Source of the DNA: Gymnopilus junonius
Taxonomy: Eukaryota; Basidiomycota; Agaricomycetes; Agaricales; Galerinaceae
Length of the DNA: 64,000 bases
Assembly (NCBI GenBank): GCA_015501075.1
Contig: JADNYJ010000003.1
Location: 310,001 to 374,000 of the forward strand
Direction: 5' to 3'
Position numbers and translations under genes: made by a program. Position 1 is the stretch's first letter. Each line of letters begins with the position of its first letter. Of this stretch, positions 45,875 to 59,434 are shown in pieces. Below the pieces are notes generated by a model. That model was not told where the DNA came from. It made no database searches and saw only the letters and a program-made list of their open reading frames with translations.

Positions 45875-48685
45875 ATGTCCTCAACACCACACTCCTTGGT
45901 ATTCAATTCTAATCTCCACAGAAACTCGATTGGCTCCAGCCAGCTTCCTCTTCCGAGCGGCCTCAATGCCCCGGCTGCCCAGCGACCTGCGGGTGGCACT
46001 CCCACGAGCCCAACTCAACCTCGCCCAAGCTCACCTCGCCCGTTCGGCTCCTCCCCACAGTCGCCCATAATCTCCTCCTTTTCTGTCCCACATCCTCCTC
46101 AAGTGCACAGCTCAACTCATGCCATCGGTGTCCAGCCCTCTGCTGCTTTTTTCCGCCCCTCGCGGCCACCCCAGCAGCCTCAGTATTCACGCTCAAACTC
46201 GCCTTCATCTATGAATGGTCCGACCGACGAGCAATTCCAACTCGCGCCCATGAACGGCGGCTATAGCACCGATGACCATCACATTGCTGAGAGCATCACT
46301 GGCGCCGGAACGGAGAGCGTTCACGAACATCAGCAGTTCATGAGTCTCAAGCGCATAAAGAAGAGTCGCGAGCCTCTGCTGCCTGCCCCTCCAGGCTTCA
46401 ATTCAAGGCCTTCTGGCATCAATCTAAATTCGAATCCCATCTCGCCTGCCTCCCGCCTCATGCGTAACAGCCTCGACCGCGTGTTTACCCTAGGTCGTGG
46501 CCTAAGCTTTGACTCTATCCGGAAATCCAATCATTCACGTACCCCTCCAATACCACAGTCTGCTGATCGTCGCCAGACATTTGAGACCAAAGTCAGCGAC
46601 GAGGACCATGCCTATTTACCATCACATTACAAAGGGCCTTCCCCTGATCCGCAAAGGAATTCTGCCCTTCTCTCTGCGCCATCTCTTTCCCCTGATCCGT
46701 CCTTTATACCCACCCCGCCTGACCGGAGACCACCCTTAATAGCTGTCCCAACTGTCGACCCCCAAACTCACAAACGAATTCGCCGGTGGCAGCAGCATCC
46801 TTCAAGAAACAGATTCTTTTTCGATGGAAGGATATTGACCGGTGGAGACACTCCATGGGCGTTTATCGCCTCTTTTTCTCTCGTGCTTGGTATTGCTGGA
46901 GTATGGTTCGGCACAACTGCTGTTTGGTGGTGGCATAATGAGAGTCCAGCCGTGGCAGCCATTGGTGCTTATATGGCATTGCTGACCATCACGACGATGC
47001 TTGCTACAGTACGTGATTCCTTGTTTTCTCTGTCTCAAATTTGAACATTTAAATTTCAGGCAACCACCGATCCTGGAATCTTACCCCGCGACTTAGACCC
47101 TGACCCACCTTATCCTGCAACATCGCCTTCGGATGGGGGCATGCGGGCGCCTATGCCCCGAGACCTCAAGGTTCGAAATGATGTGTGAGTGTCGAGTCTC
47201 TTTTCTGCAAATTCGAACTAAGTATCTATTGTGAATTAGTGTCCGTGTCAAATATTGTCCCACATGCAGAACGTATCGCCACCGAGATCTAGTCATTGTA
47301 AAATGGTAAATATGCGCGATCGGTTTCACGCTTGCAAGATTGTATTAACAGCAGGCTCTTTTTTCTATTTAGTGTGATAACTGTGTCGACGGATGTGACC
47401 ATCACTGCCAATGGGTGAATAACTGCGTCGGAAGAAGGAATTACACCACCTTTTTCGCTTTGCTAGTCTCAGCTGTCAGTAGTTCCCTTCCAATCATGAC
47501 TTGATAAATTGCTGACTGATAACTTACTCATACTTTTTTCTTATTCCCTACCTTAATAAATATAACGACCTTTTTTACAGACCACGACACTCGTCTTGAT
47601 CATCTGCACATCGGCTTTACACCTCTACCTGCTTACCCGGCGCAACCACATCAGCTTTGGACACGCTCTGAGAGAGGGCGTGGGGAGCGCTATTGCATTT
47701 TGCTTGTCCATCTGCGTGATCTGGCCCGTTGGGGCTTTGCTGTCGTATCATATGCGGGTGAGTGTTGCTTGATTTTGACCTTTTTATATCAGTTTTATCA
47801 GATATGAGTTTTGGTTGGGCGGTCTACTCCCGCGCAGTCACGCTGCTCGAGGATCTATTCCCGCTTCTTCTCCAGTACTTTGGTTTTCCGAGTTATTCCT
47901 TTGTTGTCATCTATCTTTGACTGGTTTTATGTAGACTTGTTGCTGATATTGTTATGCTCACAGTTACTACTTCTAAACGTTACCACTATCGAACAAGTGA
48001 GTTTTTCTTATTCTATTCTAGACGAATATCCCTTCCGGCGTCCGTTCCCGTTTCATTCCTTTATATCTTCGTTTATGCACCGTGCATCATTATCATTGGT
48101 TCTTTGATTGGTCTGAGCTGATTGGACACGGTGTGTTGTCAACATTACGTCCGTTTTGTCCCTGAACTTCACTCTCTGACCTATCAATACCATTCCATGA
48201 TCAACCGGAAGGGTTACCGATGGACTTAAACGTGTACTGGAGTTAACTTATCCCGGGGTGTGGAGAAAGTTCAGAATTCCCCCACACGAGGCTCTTCTTT
48301 CAGTTCTCAATTTTGATTCTCGAAAAACCCGCGTTTCTCCACCTTGTTCTTTGTTAAGCTTTCGTGTTCGGGGGTTAGTTACTAACCAATCTATCCCATC
48401 CGTTTATAGATCCGAAATCAAGCGCACAAAACGCTGATTCCAGGCCCACCACCCCCGAATCCATTCTCACACGGAAACTGGAAGCGGAATATACTCGCGG
48501 TGCTGTGTCGGCCGCAGGGTTTCTCATGGCTCGACGCCTCGGGTGTGGTGACTGAGGATAAGAGGGACGTGAATCCTGGACTGATGGCAGAGTCTCAACA
48601 TCATCAGGTTCTTCCTAGTGAAGGGGATCTTGCTGATCTTCATCGGGGTGCCAATCATAATAATGACCACGAGAATGAAGATTGA
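45875..48685 (+). CDS. ERF2: ERF2, DHHC-type palmitoyltransferase, one frame break
   Basis: Exon 1 (ATG 45875) has a ~300-residue Pro/Ser-rich N-terminus, then [20 protein letters not shown] and two TMs. Following exons give [31 protein letters not shown], then [29 protein letters not shown] (catalytic Cys of DHHC), two more TMs ([38 protein letters not shown]), [11 protein letters not shown] joined to [12 protein letters not shown], and [20 protein letters not shown]. The stop is at 48683-48685. Erf2 with Erf4/Shr5 palmitoylates Ras and other proteins at the ER. As printed, TYR is followed by HRDLVIVKW and a stop. One added C in GCC|ACCG (~47280) restores [10 protein letters not shown] right at a canonical intron. 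A consensus error is far likelier than loss of such a conserved motif. Confidence 0.93.
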
Positions 48686-50934
48686 TCGGATTGAATGTCG
48701 ACGAGTACGAGGGTTGTTGTATACAGTGCGGTGCGGTGCTTTCAAAGGTCATGTGTTGCTAGTAGCGGAGAAAGTGGCGATTGGGAGGAGCGGAGAAGTT
48801 GTGGAAGAGCGCTATTTCTTTTTTTCTAAAGCGAAATTAGCGCTGTTGGCGTTTCATCAAGTAAATGGGGTCATTCTCGAGGCTGTCAGCATTTCTAGTG
48901 GCGTTGGGATGTGGGTGGTAAAGGTCAGCGGGTTCCTGTCGCCCTGGCTTTCAGGGAGGCGCATGCCTGCGTAATGGCCGATTTGTTGTGAAGGGAACCG
49001 ACTTGCAGAAAAACAGAAAACCGACATCGCGTGCCCCACTCTATACCGTCGTCTGCCAGTTCCGTCAAAAAGTCCAATCAACCCCTTATTACGGACTGTT
49101 CAGGTTGTTCATTGATGAAGCGAGGTTTATCGGATACCCACCCTTTCTTTCCTTCTTCTAACTCGTCCCTTTGCTTCTTGACTCCGTTTTAGATTTTTCT
49201 AGGTCGTTACCTGTCGTCTTTCGGGGTTTTTTCTCTCCTGCCTTCTTTTCTATTTCCTGCATCCATCCATACACTTGCGATCCCCCCTCTCCCTTTTCTT
49301 TCTTTTGACATAACTTTATTTTCTTTATCGAGCACGAACTACGTACTGATTTTTTATTAGCCTAGTTTCTTTGGGATGATTTTTTGGAAGTTGCTGATTT
49401 ATCGTATACCATCTTTTAGTTGCAATACCCCCCCTCCCCAGCTTATGATACGTCTTTTCTTCAAAGAGTTATCGCCTAGCTTTTTAGATGTTCACTGTAT
49501 GTAAAGTCCTAATTAATGGGCCCGCATTTAGCGGTTACAAAGAGGCATCGAAATGAGGTCGTTTAGCATGATATTCGGGCGCCGAGAAGACTGAATTAAA
49601 CCCCGACGCATTCGGTAAATGAGCGTCTGACTGGAAGGATGTAGGCTAATTAGGTAGCTAGGTCTTTCCATTCGTTTATTCAGATGTCAATCAATCATGG
49701 GGGTCTCGGGGAATTGGGGGTGAGGTGAGGTGACATGGATCTTTATGTTATGCACTTACATTGTGATTAGTCTTTGTTGTAGTAATATTCGAAGCATATA
49801 AGTCAGCTTCTAGGGAAGCATGAATCATGAACGCATCAGGCACATGAAATTGAAAATCTAGACTCCCAGTCCCTGGATGACAATCTCGAAGTCGCGGGAG
49901 TTTAACGGAAAACAGGGAGCGCCTGAAGACCGATTGGTGGAATGCACTGAACAAGTTCATCGTTTGACTGGAATGATTGGATTCAAAAGATAAATATGGA
50001 TGAAGGGAAAGAATTCGTTGAATGTGAATATCGATTTTCCATGCTTGCGGAGATGATAGATTGATTAACTAGACAAGCCAAGGCTCCACAGTCATGAGGG
50101 TGTGTGAAATGGCGAATGGATTAAGGTTGGTCGACATTGACTCTCGAACGGAAGGGTATCCGTGCCCGTGTGATATGAGGTATAAGTGGGTTTGGGAAAT
50201 ACGAGGCTTCAGCGCGATTGGGTGGGGAGAGGGAAATGGAAACGTTGAGAGCTTTTGTGAGTACATGTAGCTGAAAGATTCAAAGCAGTGGCTTTTTCAA
50301 GGACAAAGAGAGAATCGAGGATGAGGAGACGGGACGGAGACAAATGGAAACATACCGGGATCAATATATTAACCGCCGGAGGAATCAGACATGTCTGACC
50401 CGGTGTTCCTGTGACGCGTTGTGTGGCGGACATATGACGGTTTCAATTGGCCAAGCGACCAAGTTGGTTTCTCGTTTGTCCATTTTTGGGGTATGAATGT
50501 CGGAAAAAAGGCCTAGACCGTTGATTTTGACTTGGAAGCTGTCCAAAGTAAGTTTTCGGTGACGAAATAACCTAGAAGGCATGTCTTACCCAAAAGGAAG
50601 GTGTAAACAATGTCGCTGAGTGTGAAGTTGGGACGGAGATTGAAATGAAAGGGGCGGCATCAACACGCATCTTTTCCCTTCTTGGGTCGGCAACGTAGCA
50701 CGGTGAGTGACCAGAGGCGCCTCCTGGGGGATTCCCGAGAGACTGACGGTGATCTGTATGTTCTGCAGCCCTCACAGCGCCTCGGCAGAGCATCTGGGGA
50801 GTGCGATTTCAAACGAGACATTGATTGACTTGACTAAGCAGGTTTACGGCGGAAGAGGAGCCAAAGTCACGGCTGAGCGCAAACACCTCCACAGAAAAAA
50901 AATCTTTATAACGCCGGAGAACTCCAGAGGGAAG
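48686..50934. other. 2.2 kb gene-free stretch upstream of the zinc-cluster gene
   Basis: Contains the ERF2 3' flank, a pyrimidine-rich segment at about 49140-49480 (CTTTC/CCTTC runs), and short frames without homology. It probably holds a long 5' leader or promoter for the transcription factor. No gene supported. Confidence 0.5.
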
Positions 50935-53900
50935 ATGACTACTCCTCCCGGCGACCCAAGCCCTGCAGCGAATTCCTCACAGCCGCCAGTGCCGCCCCAG
51001 CCGCTGCCGCCAACTCCGACGCAACCACCAGCGAAGCCGACACCCACACAGAACAAGAAAGCCCGGCAGAGGAAGCGCGCCGACAGCAAGGAAAAGCAGA
51101 AGAAACAAACCCCTCAACAAGCACCCGCTGTGGTCCAGTGTGAGTCGAGTTGTGTCTGCCCAGAATTTTACAATGCTCATCTCATCACACCAGCCCCCGT
51201 GCCCTCCTACCACTCCCCTCGCGGTCCTATATTTCAGCCGTATCCTGGGCCCCCGTATATTATGAACCCGTCCTATCCAGTCAACGGCTCGCCGTACGGC
51301 CAACACCCCCAGCACTCTCCGCAACATGGCCAGCCCATCAACCCCGGCCCTGGCATGGCGGGCCCCCCCAGTATGCGTATCCCATCCACCCCGGCCCCTA
51401 CTCCCACCACGGCTACTCCCCCTACGCCCAGTATGCCCAGCCCGTCATGATGTATCCCCCGCCGCGCCAGAGCCTCCCCCCCGACACACCCCATGCCGAG
51501 TCATCCGCGGCCATGTCGGCGGCACCAAACGCAAGCGCAAGGAGAGCGGGCCGGCGGGAAGGGCGCTGATCGAGGGTCGGACGATGACACCGCCGCTTCT
51601 GGCAGCGATGCTCCTCGTCACAACCAGTCTCAAACATCCCAGGCTCAACCTTCCGTTGATCTCAAAAAGCGTACCAAAACGGTGTGTCTGCGTGTTTTTT
51701 GGAACCTCGGTTTATTTTGGCTGACCGCATCCTGTTAGCAACGCGCTTGTGACTCTTGTCGTAGTCGTAAAATTCGCTGCGATGTTATTTCTGACTCGGT
51801 GAGCTGACCTTTTTTTACCTGAATGTTCCCCCTGGTTAATTTAAGGTCATGAGCAGGACCCTCCCGTCTGTCAGCATTGTAAGCAATATGGGTTCGAGTG
51901 TACCTTTTTCCTCCCTATCACAGAGACGCGCTTCAAGAAAAAGAAATTGGAAGAGGAGGCCGAGAAGGAGAAAGAAAAGGCCGCCGTTCAGACTCATCAA
52001 AGACAGGGCATTGCAAAGCGACAACCAGTCTAAACGTGATATTGGAGTTTTCGGTATGTGGCGCTCGTCCAAATCTATCGCCCTTTTTTCTTAGTTCGGA
52101 CTTACATGACGTGTTAGGGCCTACTTCTCCTGCACACTTATTGCACTCTCAAGCTACCATCAACTCGCGCATCTATGAAAACTACGACCTCCGGTACCAT
52201 CACACTTTTGAAGTGAGCAAATCGGGAGATGGCCTCATCCAGGTACAGAAGCCGGTAAATGAAGATCAGCATCTTATGCACCCGAAGCAGCTGGATTTGC
52301 ACATCGAACGTGATGTCATTGAGAATCTGTTAAACGCCTACTTCGCCGACGTCGCGCCTATTTTGCCTATTGTTACAGAAGCCGAGTTCCTGGCCATGCA
52401 AAACCCGCCGCCAATTCTTGTGTACTCCATGTGCCTGGTTGCGGCTGCGAGGCGCGAAGTCCCGCAGAAGGTGTTTGACTCTATCCGCTATGCAGTTAAC
52501 AGTATTCTTAAAGCGGAAGATGTCCTTTCCACTGCTAGCATTGTCAATGTCCAAGCCCTTCTTATTTTATGTATGACGGCTGATTGCCATTCGCAATTTG
52601 TGCCCAACGCTTTGTCGGCCTTGTGGATCCGTCTCGGCAGTGCTATCAGGATGGCGAGTGGAATTTTTTTTTTTTCATTTTTGAAAGCTGCATCGTAACA
52701 CCTTCCCACAGGCGCAAGATCTGGGACTTCACCGTGCTGAATCCGTGAAACAGAGTATCGAATTGAGAAGGCGACTGTGGGGCGCCTGTCTCATATGTGA
52801 TAGATGGTGAGTTGTACTGCCAATGTGCATCTACATCAGCTCATTGACATTCCTGACAGGACGAGTATCGCATATGGCCATCCATATATGATAGATGTCC
52901 AGGATTGTGATGCGCGTTTGCCATCTTCAGGAGATCCGACCGATCTTTACATGGATGAGCTTGTTCGCCTAAGTATCCTCCTTGGACGTGTTCAGAAATG
53001 TATTTACAGGTGCGTTCTCTGCTCATTCCTTGGGTTACGTTTTCTCATTGTTCTGCAGTCCTTCTGGCCTTACTTTTACAACGGACGATGTTCTGTACGA
53101 GTTGCTGGCAGACATGCAACGCTGGAAAGAAGGTTTGACCGAGCACCTTCAATTCCGCGGACCTGACACGCCACGGCCTGCTGGTCAGCGCGCTTTCTTT
53201 TTTGTCGATTCATTCAGGATATTAACAGACTTTTTTTAGGACTTTTGCACCTTCTCTACTGTTGTGTCTGCATGATGTTCTGGCGCGTCTTCATGCGCAT
53301 CAGCTACTCATGTCCAGCTCATTTGAAGTTTGGCCTTACTGTCGAAGAGTGGACAAACTTGGTCAAGATGACGGCTGATGCCATTGATTGGCTAGACGCA
53401 AATGAACGGGTCTATGACGTCTGGTTGCTTGTCGCATACGCCGCCACTTCGTGCGCCCTTGTTCAGGTACCGTCAAATTTGATAATCTTATCTCGCCCCA
53501 GACAGCTGACGTGAATCCAACAATACAGTACCATACCTGCATTCGGCGTAAAGACGAAGACGCGCAGTCTTCCTTCGTAAACTGCGTGACGTTGTTCGCA
53601 GATGGGAGGGAGCGATTTCGCCGGATCATATGTCCGCTAGACGCAAGGCTGGTGTTTTTTTCTTTCTCTCTTTTATTTGGAAAGATGAGAAACTTTTTGC
53701 TGAACCAAGCTGATTACCGTTTGTTTGCAGACGGCTGAAATCATTGCATTGCTTTATGAGGCTACTCAAGACCCCAGCATGCCTTTAGAACAACCGGCGC
53801 TGAACCCAACGGGTGGCGTGAAGGTAAAGCCGCCGGTAATGCTCGACTACAAGAAGGACCCCACACGGCCAGGAGGAGGCGTCTTCGTTGCCCACGACAA

Positions 53901-54653
53901 GAATGCTAATCTCAAGGATGTTCCCGAGGGTATATTATAAGTCCGCCCAGGGAGGAAGATGGTGGTGATTCTGAAGGTGAGGTGGCGTCGCCAGTAGCAA
54001 ATATTGCTGCGGCTCCGTCCGTTTCTCTCTCCGCCTGAACTATAATGACCGTGCTCGCGCCTTTTTGTCTTCATCCCTTCTCCGTTTGCCCCTCTCCCCG
54101 TGGTGGCCCTCAAAACGGTCGGGATAACAACTTGGGATCGAACCTTATGGATTATGGTCGTGGTGGCGTCATGACACCTATCTCGCAGTGCGATCGCAAT
54201 TAGAGAGTCAACAACAGGAACAGGCTATGGTGGCTACTGGCCCCAATGCTGCGCCCTTGGTTAACCTCACGCCACTGACGGCTGGTGCTAGGCAGGGCAT
54301 TACATGAACGTCAATCCGGCGATGAATCTACAGGCCCAGAATACGACTGGAAATGTTCAGGTTATGAACGTTCTTGACGCCGCGCAAGGAGGAGCTAATC
54401 TGGCTAATTATGCATTGGCGGATACTGGATTTTTGGAAGGCTTGCCCGGAGGAATGTTTGATTGGGGTAAGCCTTCTTTATTTTCCATTGATCAGGTGCT
54501 TGAATTGATGCACGCACAGGCCAGTGGGACACCTTCTTCTCCCGCCTCAGTGGTGGTAATGTCACCAGCAATTTGGGAGGTCAATCGACACCGAACAGTC
54601 TTTCGCAAGAGGCCCAACAGTCCACATCTCAAGTACAACGACCAACCAGTTAG
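50935..54653 (+). CDS. Zn2Cys6 transcription factor with fungal-specific TF domain, several frame breaks
   Basis: ATG 50935: MTTPPGDPSPAANSSQPPVP, a Pro/Gln/Tyr-rich disordered N-terminus. The zinc cluster is split by an intron: QRACDSCRSRKIRCDVISDS (51739-51798) joins DPPVCQHCKQYGFECTFF (51857 on), giving all six Cys, followed by basic RFKKKKLEEEAEKEKEK, a linker/coiled coil. The regulatory domain runs from ~52118: LDLHIERDVIENLLNAYFAD, AALWIRLGSAIRMAQDLGLH-type helix, RRRLWGACLICDRW, TSIAYGHPYMIDVQDCDARL. A Gln/Asn-rich tail ends GMFDWG joined to QWDTFFSRLSGGN and a stop at 54651-54653. The frame shifts near 51366, 51520, 51556, 53929, 54034 and several times in 54080-54300; most fit one missing G or C. 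It is a nuclear DNA-binding regulator with unknown targets. Either poor consensus or decay of the 3' part is possible. Confidence 0.8.
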
Positions 54654-55006
54654 ACATTCCTCAAGATTTTTTTAGATTTCCCGCGGTATGTATTGCAGGA
54701 TGTTCTCGGAAAAGGAAAAAAAAATGTACAGGTACTGCTATAAAGGACCCTTCCATGTTTCTTCTTTTTATTCCCATCTTTTGCTTTGTTTCTCGTGTTC
54801 TTGTAATCTTAATGTTAACTTCTCTACCTTCCCTGATGATCTGTATCCTCTTCTCCTTCCCAACTATTCTTCTTAATGAACACTGTTGAGTACATGGAGT
54901 AACGGCTTGGCGAAATAAAAATAGACAGCATAGTCGACGTCATGGCAGCAAGAGAACACAAATTGGGAGATCAGAGCTTGACTTACTCTGTTCTTCCCTC
55001 TCATCC
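54654..55006. other. Intergenic space
   Basis: 353 bases between two plus-strand genes. T/C-rich; it presumably holds the 3' flank of the transcription factor and the promoter of the SAC phosphatase. Confidence 0.5.
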
Positions 55007-58000
55007 ATGAAACGGTTTTTTGAGAAGGCCTCGAAGCCTTTCTCATTACCGACCTCGTTGTCTAAAACGAGCCTCTCGTCGTCATCGGATCCCTCAACGA
55101 CCGGACGCTCGTCGACCTCTACCAGTGCTCTGTATCACGCGACTCACCCTGCCCTGCAACCTAAATATGTCGTTCCGCCAGTTCCTCATCCTTGTCCACA
55201 AAGTCATCTCGCCGTGCTAGTCAGTGAGGAGGGGCTGCTGATCCGACCACACATTCATGGGCAGGATTTGTCCAAAACCGCATATGTTAGGTTGTCTTGG
55301 GACAAGAATGTCAAGATTGAAGAGATTGAGGCTCCACTTAGTGGTGCTAACGAGCAGGAGGAGCTAAACTGGGACGATGGTGTTGTGGTTTATGGTATCG
55401 TTGGCATGTTGGAGCTTTTCTCTTGTACGTTGATTTGACTGTTCATGAGAGAGGCATTGGTGGAATGCTGAGTCGCATGATCTCCCATTGCTAGGTTCCT
55501 ATCTCCTGGTCATTACTTCACGCACTGAAGTTGGAAGTGGTGCGTGAAGTATCTAGCGATTTACCGCTTTTCTGTATCGCCTAACAGCCGTATTCTTTGC
55601 AAAGTTTTGGATCCCTCCCATGTAGTATATGGTATCAAGGGTGTCACTGATATCCCTCTCGTCTACGATCGGGCCAAGACTGTTTTGAATACTTTAGCAG
55701 CCCGAAATAATGCCCTCTTGCGCCCCTCCCTGCTTCCTATCGACCGAAAGGATACCGATGTCAGCTTGGACGCTGTCCCTGATGAACCTCTTCCTGTCCG
55801 TCCCGGATCCCCACGCGTTCAGTTCTTATCAAATCCCAGCATCAAGTTCTTCTCAAACAAATCTTCTCCCAATGTCGATATCGGAAATTCGATTGACAGA
55901 CCCTCTTCTGCTCAGTCATCTGCAGAGTCTGATATATCGGATGCTTCGGAGGCCTCTGCTGCTGCATCTCCAGTCTTCCAAACCTTGGCCTCAAGGCTTT
56001 CTTTCTGGAGCAGAATGTCAAAGAGAACTGCTTCACCAATGCAGTCGGAATTTCCTCCTATACCACAACCCATGTCTTTACACGAAGAACAAGAGGTTTT
56101 GGATCATCTCATCAAGGATAAAAAGGAAGAGCCAGCAGAGGTTATTGAGACAATTCTAGCGTCTACAGCTCCGCCTCCAGTTTCCAATGAAGAGCGACAT
56201 TCCGAACTCGAGGTGAAAGTGGTTCGAGAATGTATAAGAGAGTTCACCAAAGGCGACATGTATTTCGCATATAATTTCGGTAAGTGACTAGGACTGCAAT
56301 TTGGTGAACATAAAACTAATGATCGGTATAGACATTACTCGTTCTTTACAACATAAACAAGAACAGATGCTCAAGTCACAGAAACAACGCAGCCTTCTAG
56401 CCGGCCTTGGTGCTCTTCCCAGCCCTGAAAACAACAACAATATTCCAATAAGCCCTATGCCTGGCAAGGCTTCCAACCTCACTGAACCCTATCCGGCACT
56501 TCCGCTATGGCGCCGGGTAGACCGACAGTTTTGGTGGAATGAATGGATGTCCAAACCATTCGTCGATGCTGGTGTACGTCACTCTCTACCTTCCATTGCG
56601 TCAATCTGATCAAAGAACGTATCAAATTAGTTGCATACATATATCCTTCCTATCATGCAAGGATACTGTCAAACCACTAAATTCAACATTCCATCTGACC
56701 CAGTCAATCTAGATGATGAGACGGAGGTTGAGTATATCATCATTTCGCGGAGGTCGAGGAATCGGCCTGGACTGAGGTATCAACGTCGGGGAATCGATGA
56801 CAGTGCTCATGTGGCCAACTTTGTTGAGACAGAAACTATTGTACGAGTTGAGGTGTGTGAATTATGTTTTTATTACAAATTCGAGTTCACTCTAAAATCT
56901 ATTCGATAGAGAGAGAAGAAAGAAAATATATTCGCCTACGTGCAAATCAGAGGCTCAAGTCAGTTTTGATTGAAGGTGCATTGAATCTGCCTGACTGACA
57001 GAATCATAGTACCACTGTACTGGACTCAGAACGGATATGGATTAAAACCCCCTCCCGTGTTGTCGGAAGATAGAACCCATGCCCAGAACTTGGAGGCACT
57101 CAAGAAACATTTTTCAAGCACCATACCGTTATACGGGCCCCATGTAAGCTTTGATCCATCTCGTACGATGTTCGGTCTGATCTGACCAAGACGTGGTTTA
57201 GACAATAGTCAACCTCGCGGAACAGCACGGAAAAGAAGGCGTTATCACCGATGCCTACAGGGAATACATGCATGAATTAAACATGAAGGATGCCCAGTGT
57301 GTTACTATACTTTGATCTTCGAATTGATATCTGACGGCCAAATAGATATTGCGAGTATGACTTCCACACCGAAACCAAAGGCATGAAGTAAGTTTGAGTT
57401 TTATCACGCAGGAATTGCCGCTTTTTGATGCAGAAAACCTCAGATATGAGAATATCTCGACGCTGATAGGAAGTATGGAACGGACGTTCGAGACTCAGGG
57501 GTATTCTTCACATTTCTTCGACAGTATTCGGTGTTAAAGATACTCTTCAGGTATTTCTGGGTGTCAGATAACGTCGTTTTCTCTCAGCAAAAAGGTGTCT
57601 TCCGCGTCAACTGCATTGACTGTCTAGATCGGACGAATGTGGTCCAGGTAGATTTCAGACACTCTGGTGAATGATGTCTGACGCCTAATAACACATCACC
57701 TAGTCAGCATTTGCGAGATATGTCCTTAACAAGCAACTGAGCGCGGTCGCTCTTCTGAATCCTTCAACTTCCGGACGGACGGATGCTGATCTTGCCTTTA
57801 ATGATGGTGAGTCCGTCGTTTGTATTTGTAAGATCAAGATTTGATCCGACCTTTTACAGTGTGGGCTAACAACGGCGATGCAATTAGCAGAGCATAGTAG
57901 GTGTATTTGGTAGCTGCTGAAAGAACATATTTAATGCTCGGTCCTCGTAGCGCAGGAACTTCTGCCCTCAAGGTTTGTGTTTCAAACCTTTTGAAGCATT

Positions 58001-59434
58001 TGAAATCTGACACTTTCCCTAGGGTGATTTTACAAGGTTAGTATACTTGCATCATGCTATTTTGCAACATTCAGTAATTTCCACGCTTTCAGGACTGGCA
58101 AACGTGACCTTGGTGGAATGTTAAACGATGGTGTCAACTCATTAGCAAGGTCAGTGACTCCTCAGAAATGTGCTTATTAAGACTTCGGCTGAAAAGTATA
58201 TCACCCCAGGATGTACACGTCCACTTTCAGTGATTGGTTCTGTCAAGCAGTCATCGACTTCATGCTCGGCAATCGCACAATATCCGTTTTCTCTGAGTTC
58301 TTGCTCAATTTGAAATCGACGGATCCGAGGGATTTGATAAGACTCTCAAAGATACGAGCTGAAGCAATTGCGGAGTCAGTCTCGCGAGTATTACCTGAGG
58401 GCGAGAGACTCTTATCTGGATGGACATTGTTCGCTCCTGAGAACCTCAACGCGAAAATTGCCATTAAGTTTGAAGAGAAGGTATTATTGTTGGTAAGTCC
58501 CAACCCTTGAAGTGCCTGCCTCAGTTTTGACGAATTTGGTAGTCGGCAAAGGCATTATACATTGTGGTAAGAATGTCGAATTTCATGTTGCTTACAGATT
58601 TAAGTTTCCTTCAAGAGCTACGATTATACCCTGGAGAAAGTTAAACTCTATACCCGTATTCCCCTTGGCGACATTGTAAATATCAGCAAAGGTGACGGTT
58701 CAATGCCTGATTTTCTAATTTCTCGCCACTAATCAACGACGTATCCGTTATTCAGGTGCATATATCCTATCACCCCTGGAAGAATCGAGTCGCGACCCTG
58801 AGCAGAACGCCGGCTTCGTGGTCACTTGGCTTTGCTCCAACCAAGAATCACGAGTCACAAGCTATTCTGTTCGAAATAGCCTTGACCTCTCCTCTTCTCC
58901 TCCTAGTTCACCAACGTTGACTAGATTTAACACAAGCGGCAAATTAGGAGGAACAGGAGGAGGGCGCATACGGACACGCAGCAATACCCTACCAGCGCTG
59001 TCTAATATACTCCATAATAACACGTCATTTGGCACAGCTGGTGGCATTACGACTGGCGCGGCGGAGTACAGCGGAACTTTGCTGCATTCAAAGTTCTACC
59101 GATTGACCCCGGAAAAGTGCGGCGTATGTCAAGCTATTCCAGCGACGTCTCAGAAATAGGGGGAATTTCAGAGGAAATGCAGGGTGCCTCGACATGCAAG
59201 GAGGCTGTAGACTTGATTGTGGAGAAAATCCAGAAAGCTTGCGAGGATATAGGTGGCGCTCAAGGAGATTTTATCACTTTGGAAGACGTAGTCAGGTATG
59301 TTATTTTACTCATACTTCGTGTCTGTTCGTCTGATATATCACCTTTTCACAGCTTGGCAGAGGCTCAACGGATGACTAGCGTTTATGCTAAGATGGAGTA
59401 CGGTGTCAAACGGCTCCTTTGGCTGGGTGGTTAA
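55007..59434 (+). CDS. SAC-domain phosphoinositide phosphatase (hSac2/INPP5F-like)
   Basis: About 20 exons. ATG 55007: [20 protein letters not shown]. The SAC N-lobe carries [13 protein letters not shown] joined to [16 protein letters not shown], then [20 protein letters not shown] and IPL. A long Ser-rich insert follows. The catalytic lobe has [90 protein letters not shown] and the active-site CX5R loop [15 protein letters not shown] (~57603-57650). It continues [20 protein letters not shown] and a C-terminal domain like the hSac2 module, ending near [17 protein letters not shown] at 59434. SAC phosphatases remove 4- or 5-phosphates from phosphoinositides on ER/Golgi or endosomal membranes. 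The frame breaks once at the CCCC run 59107-59110; one more C joins FYRLTP to [13 protein letters not shown]. Confidence 0.92.

Noticed and set aside
48618..48974. 118-codon plus-strand frame after ERF2
   Set aside because: Begins inside the ERF2 last exon in another frame and shows no family resemblance; likely 3' untranslated region.
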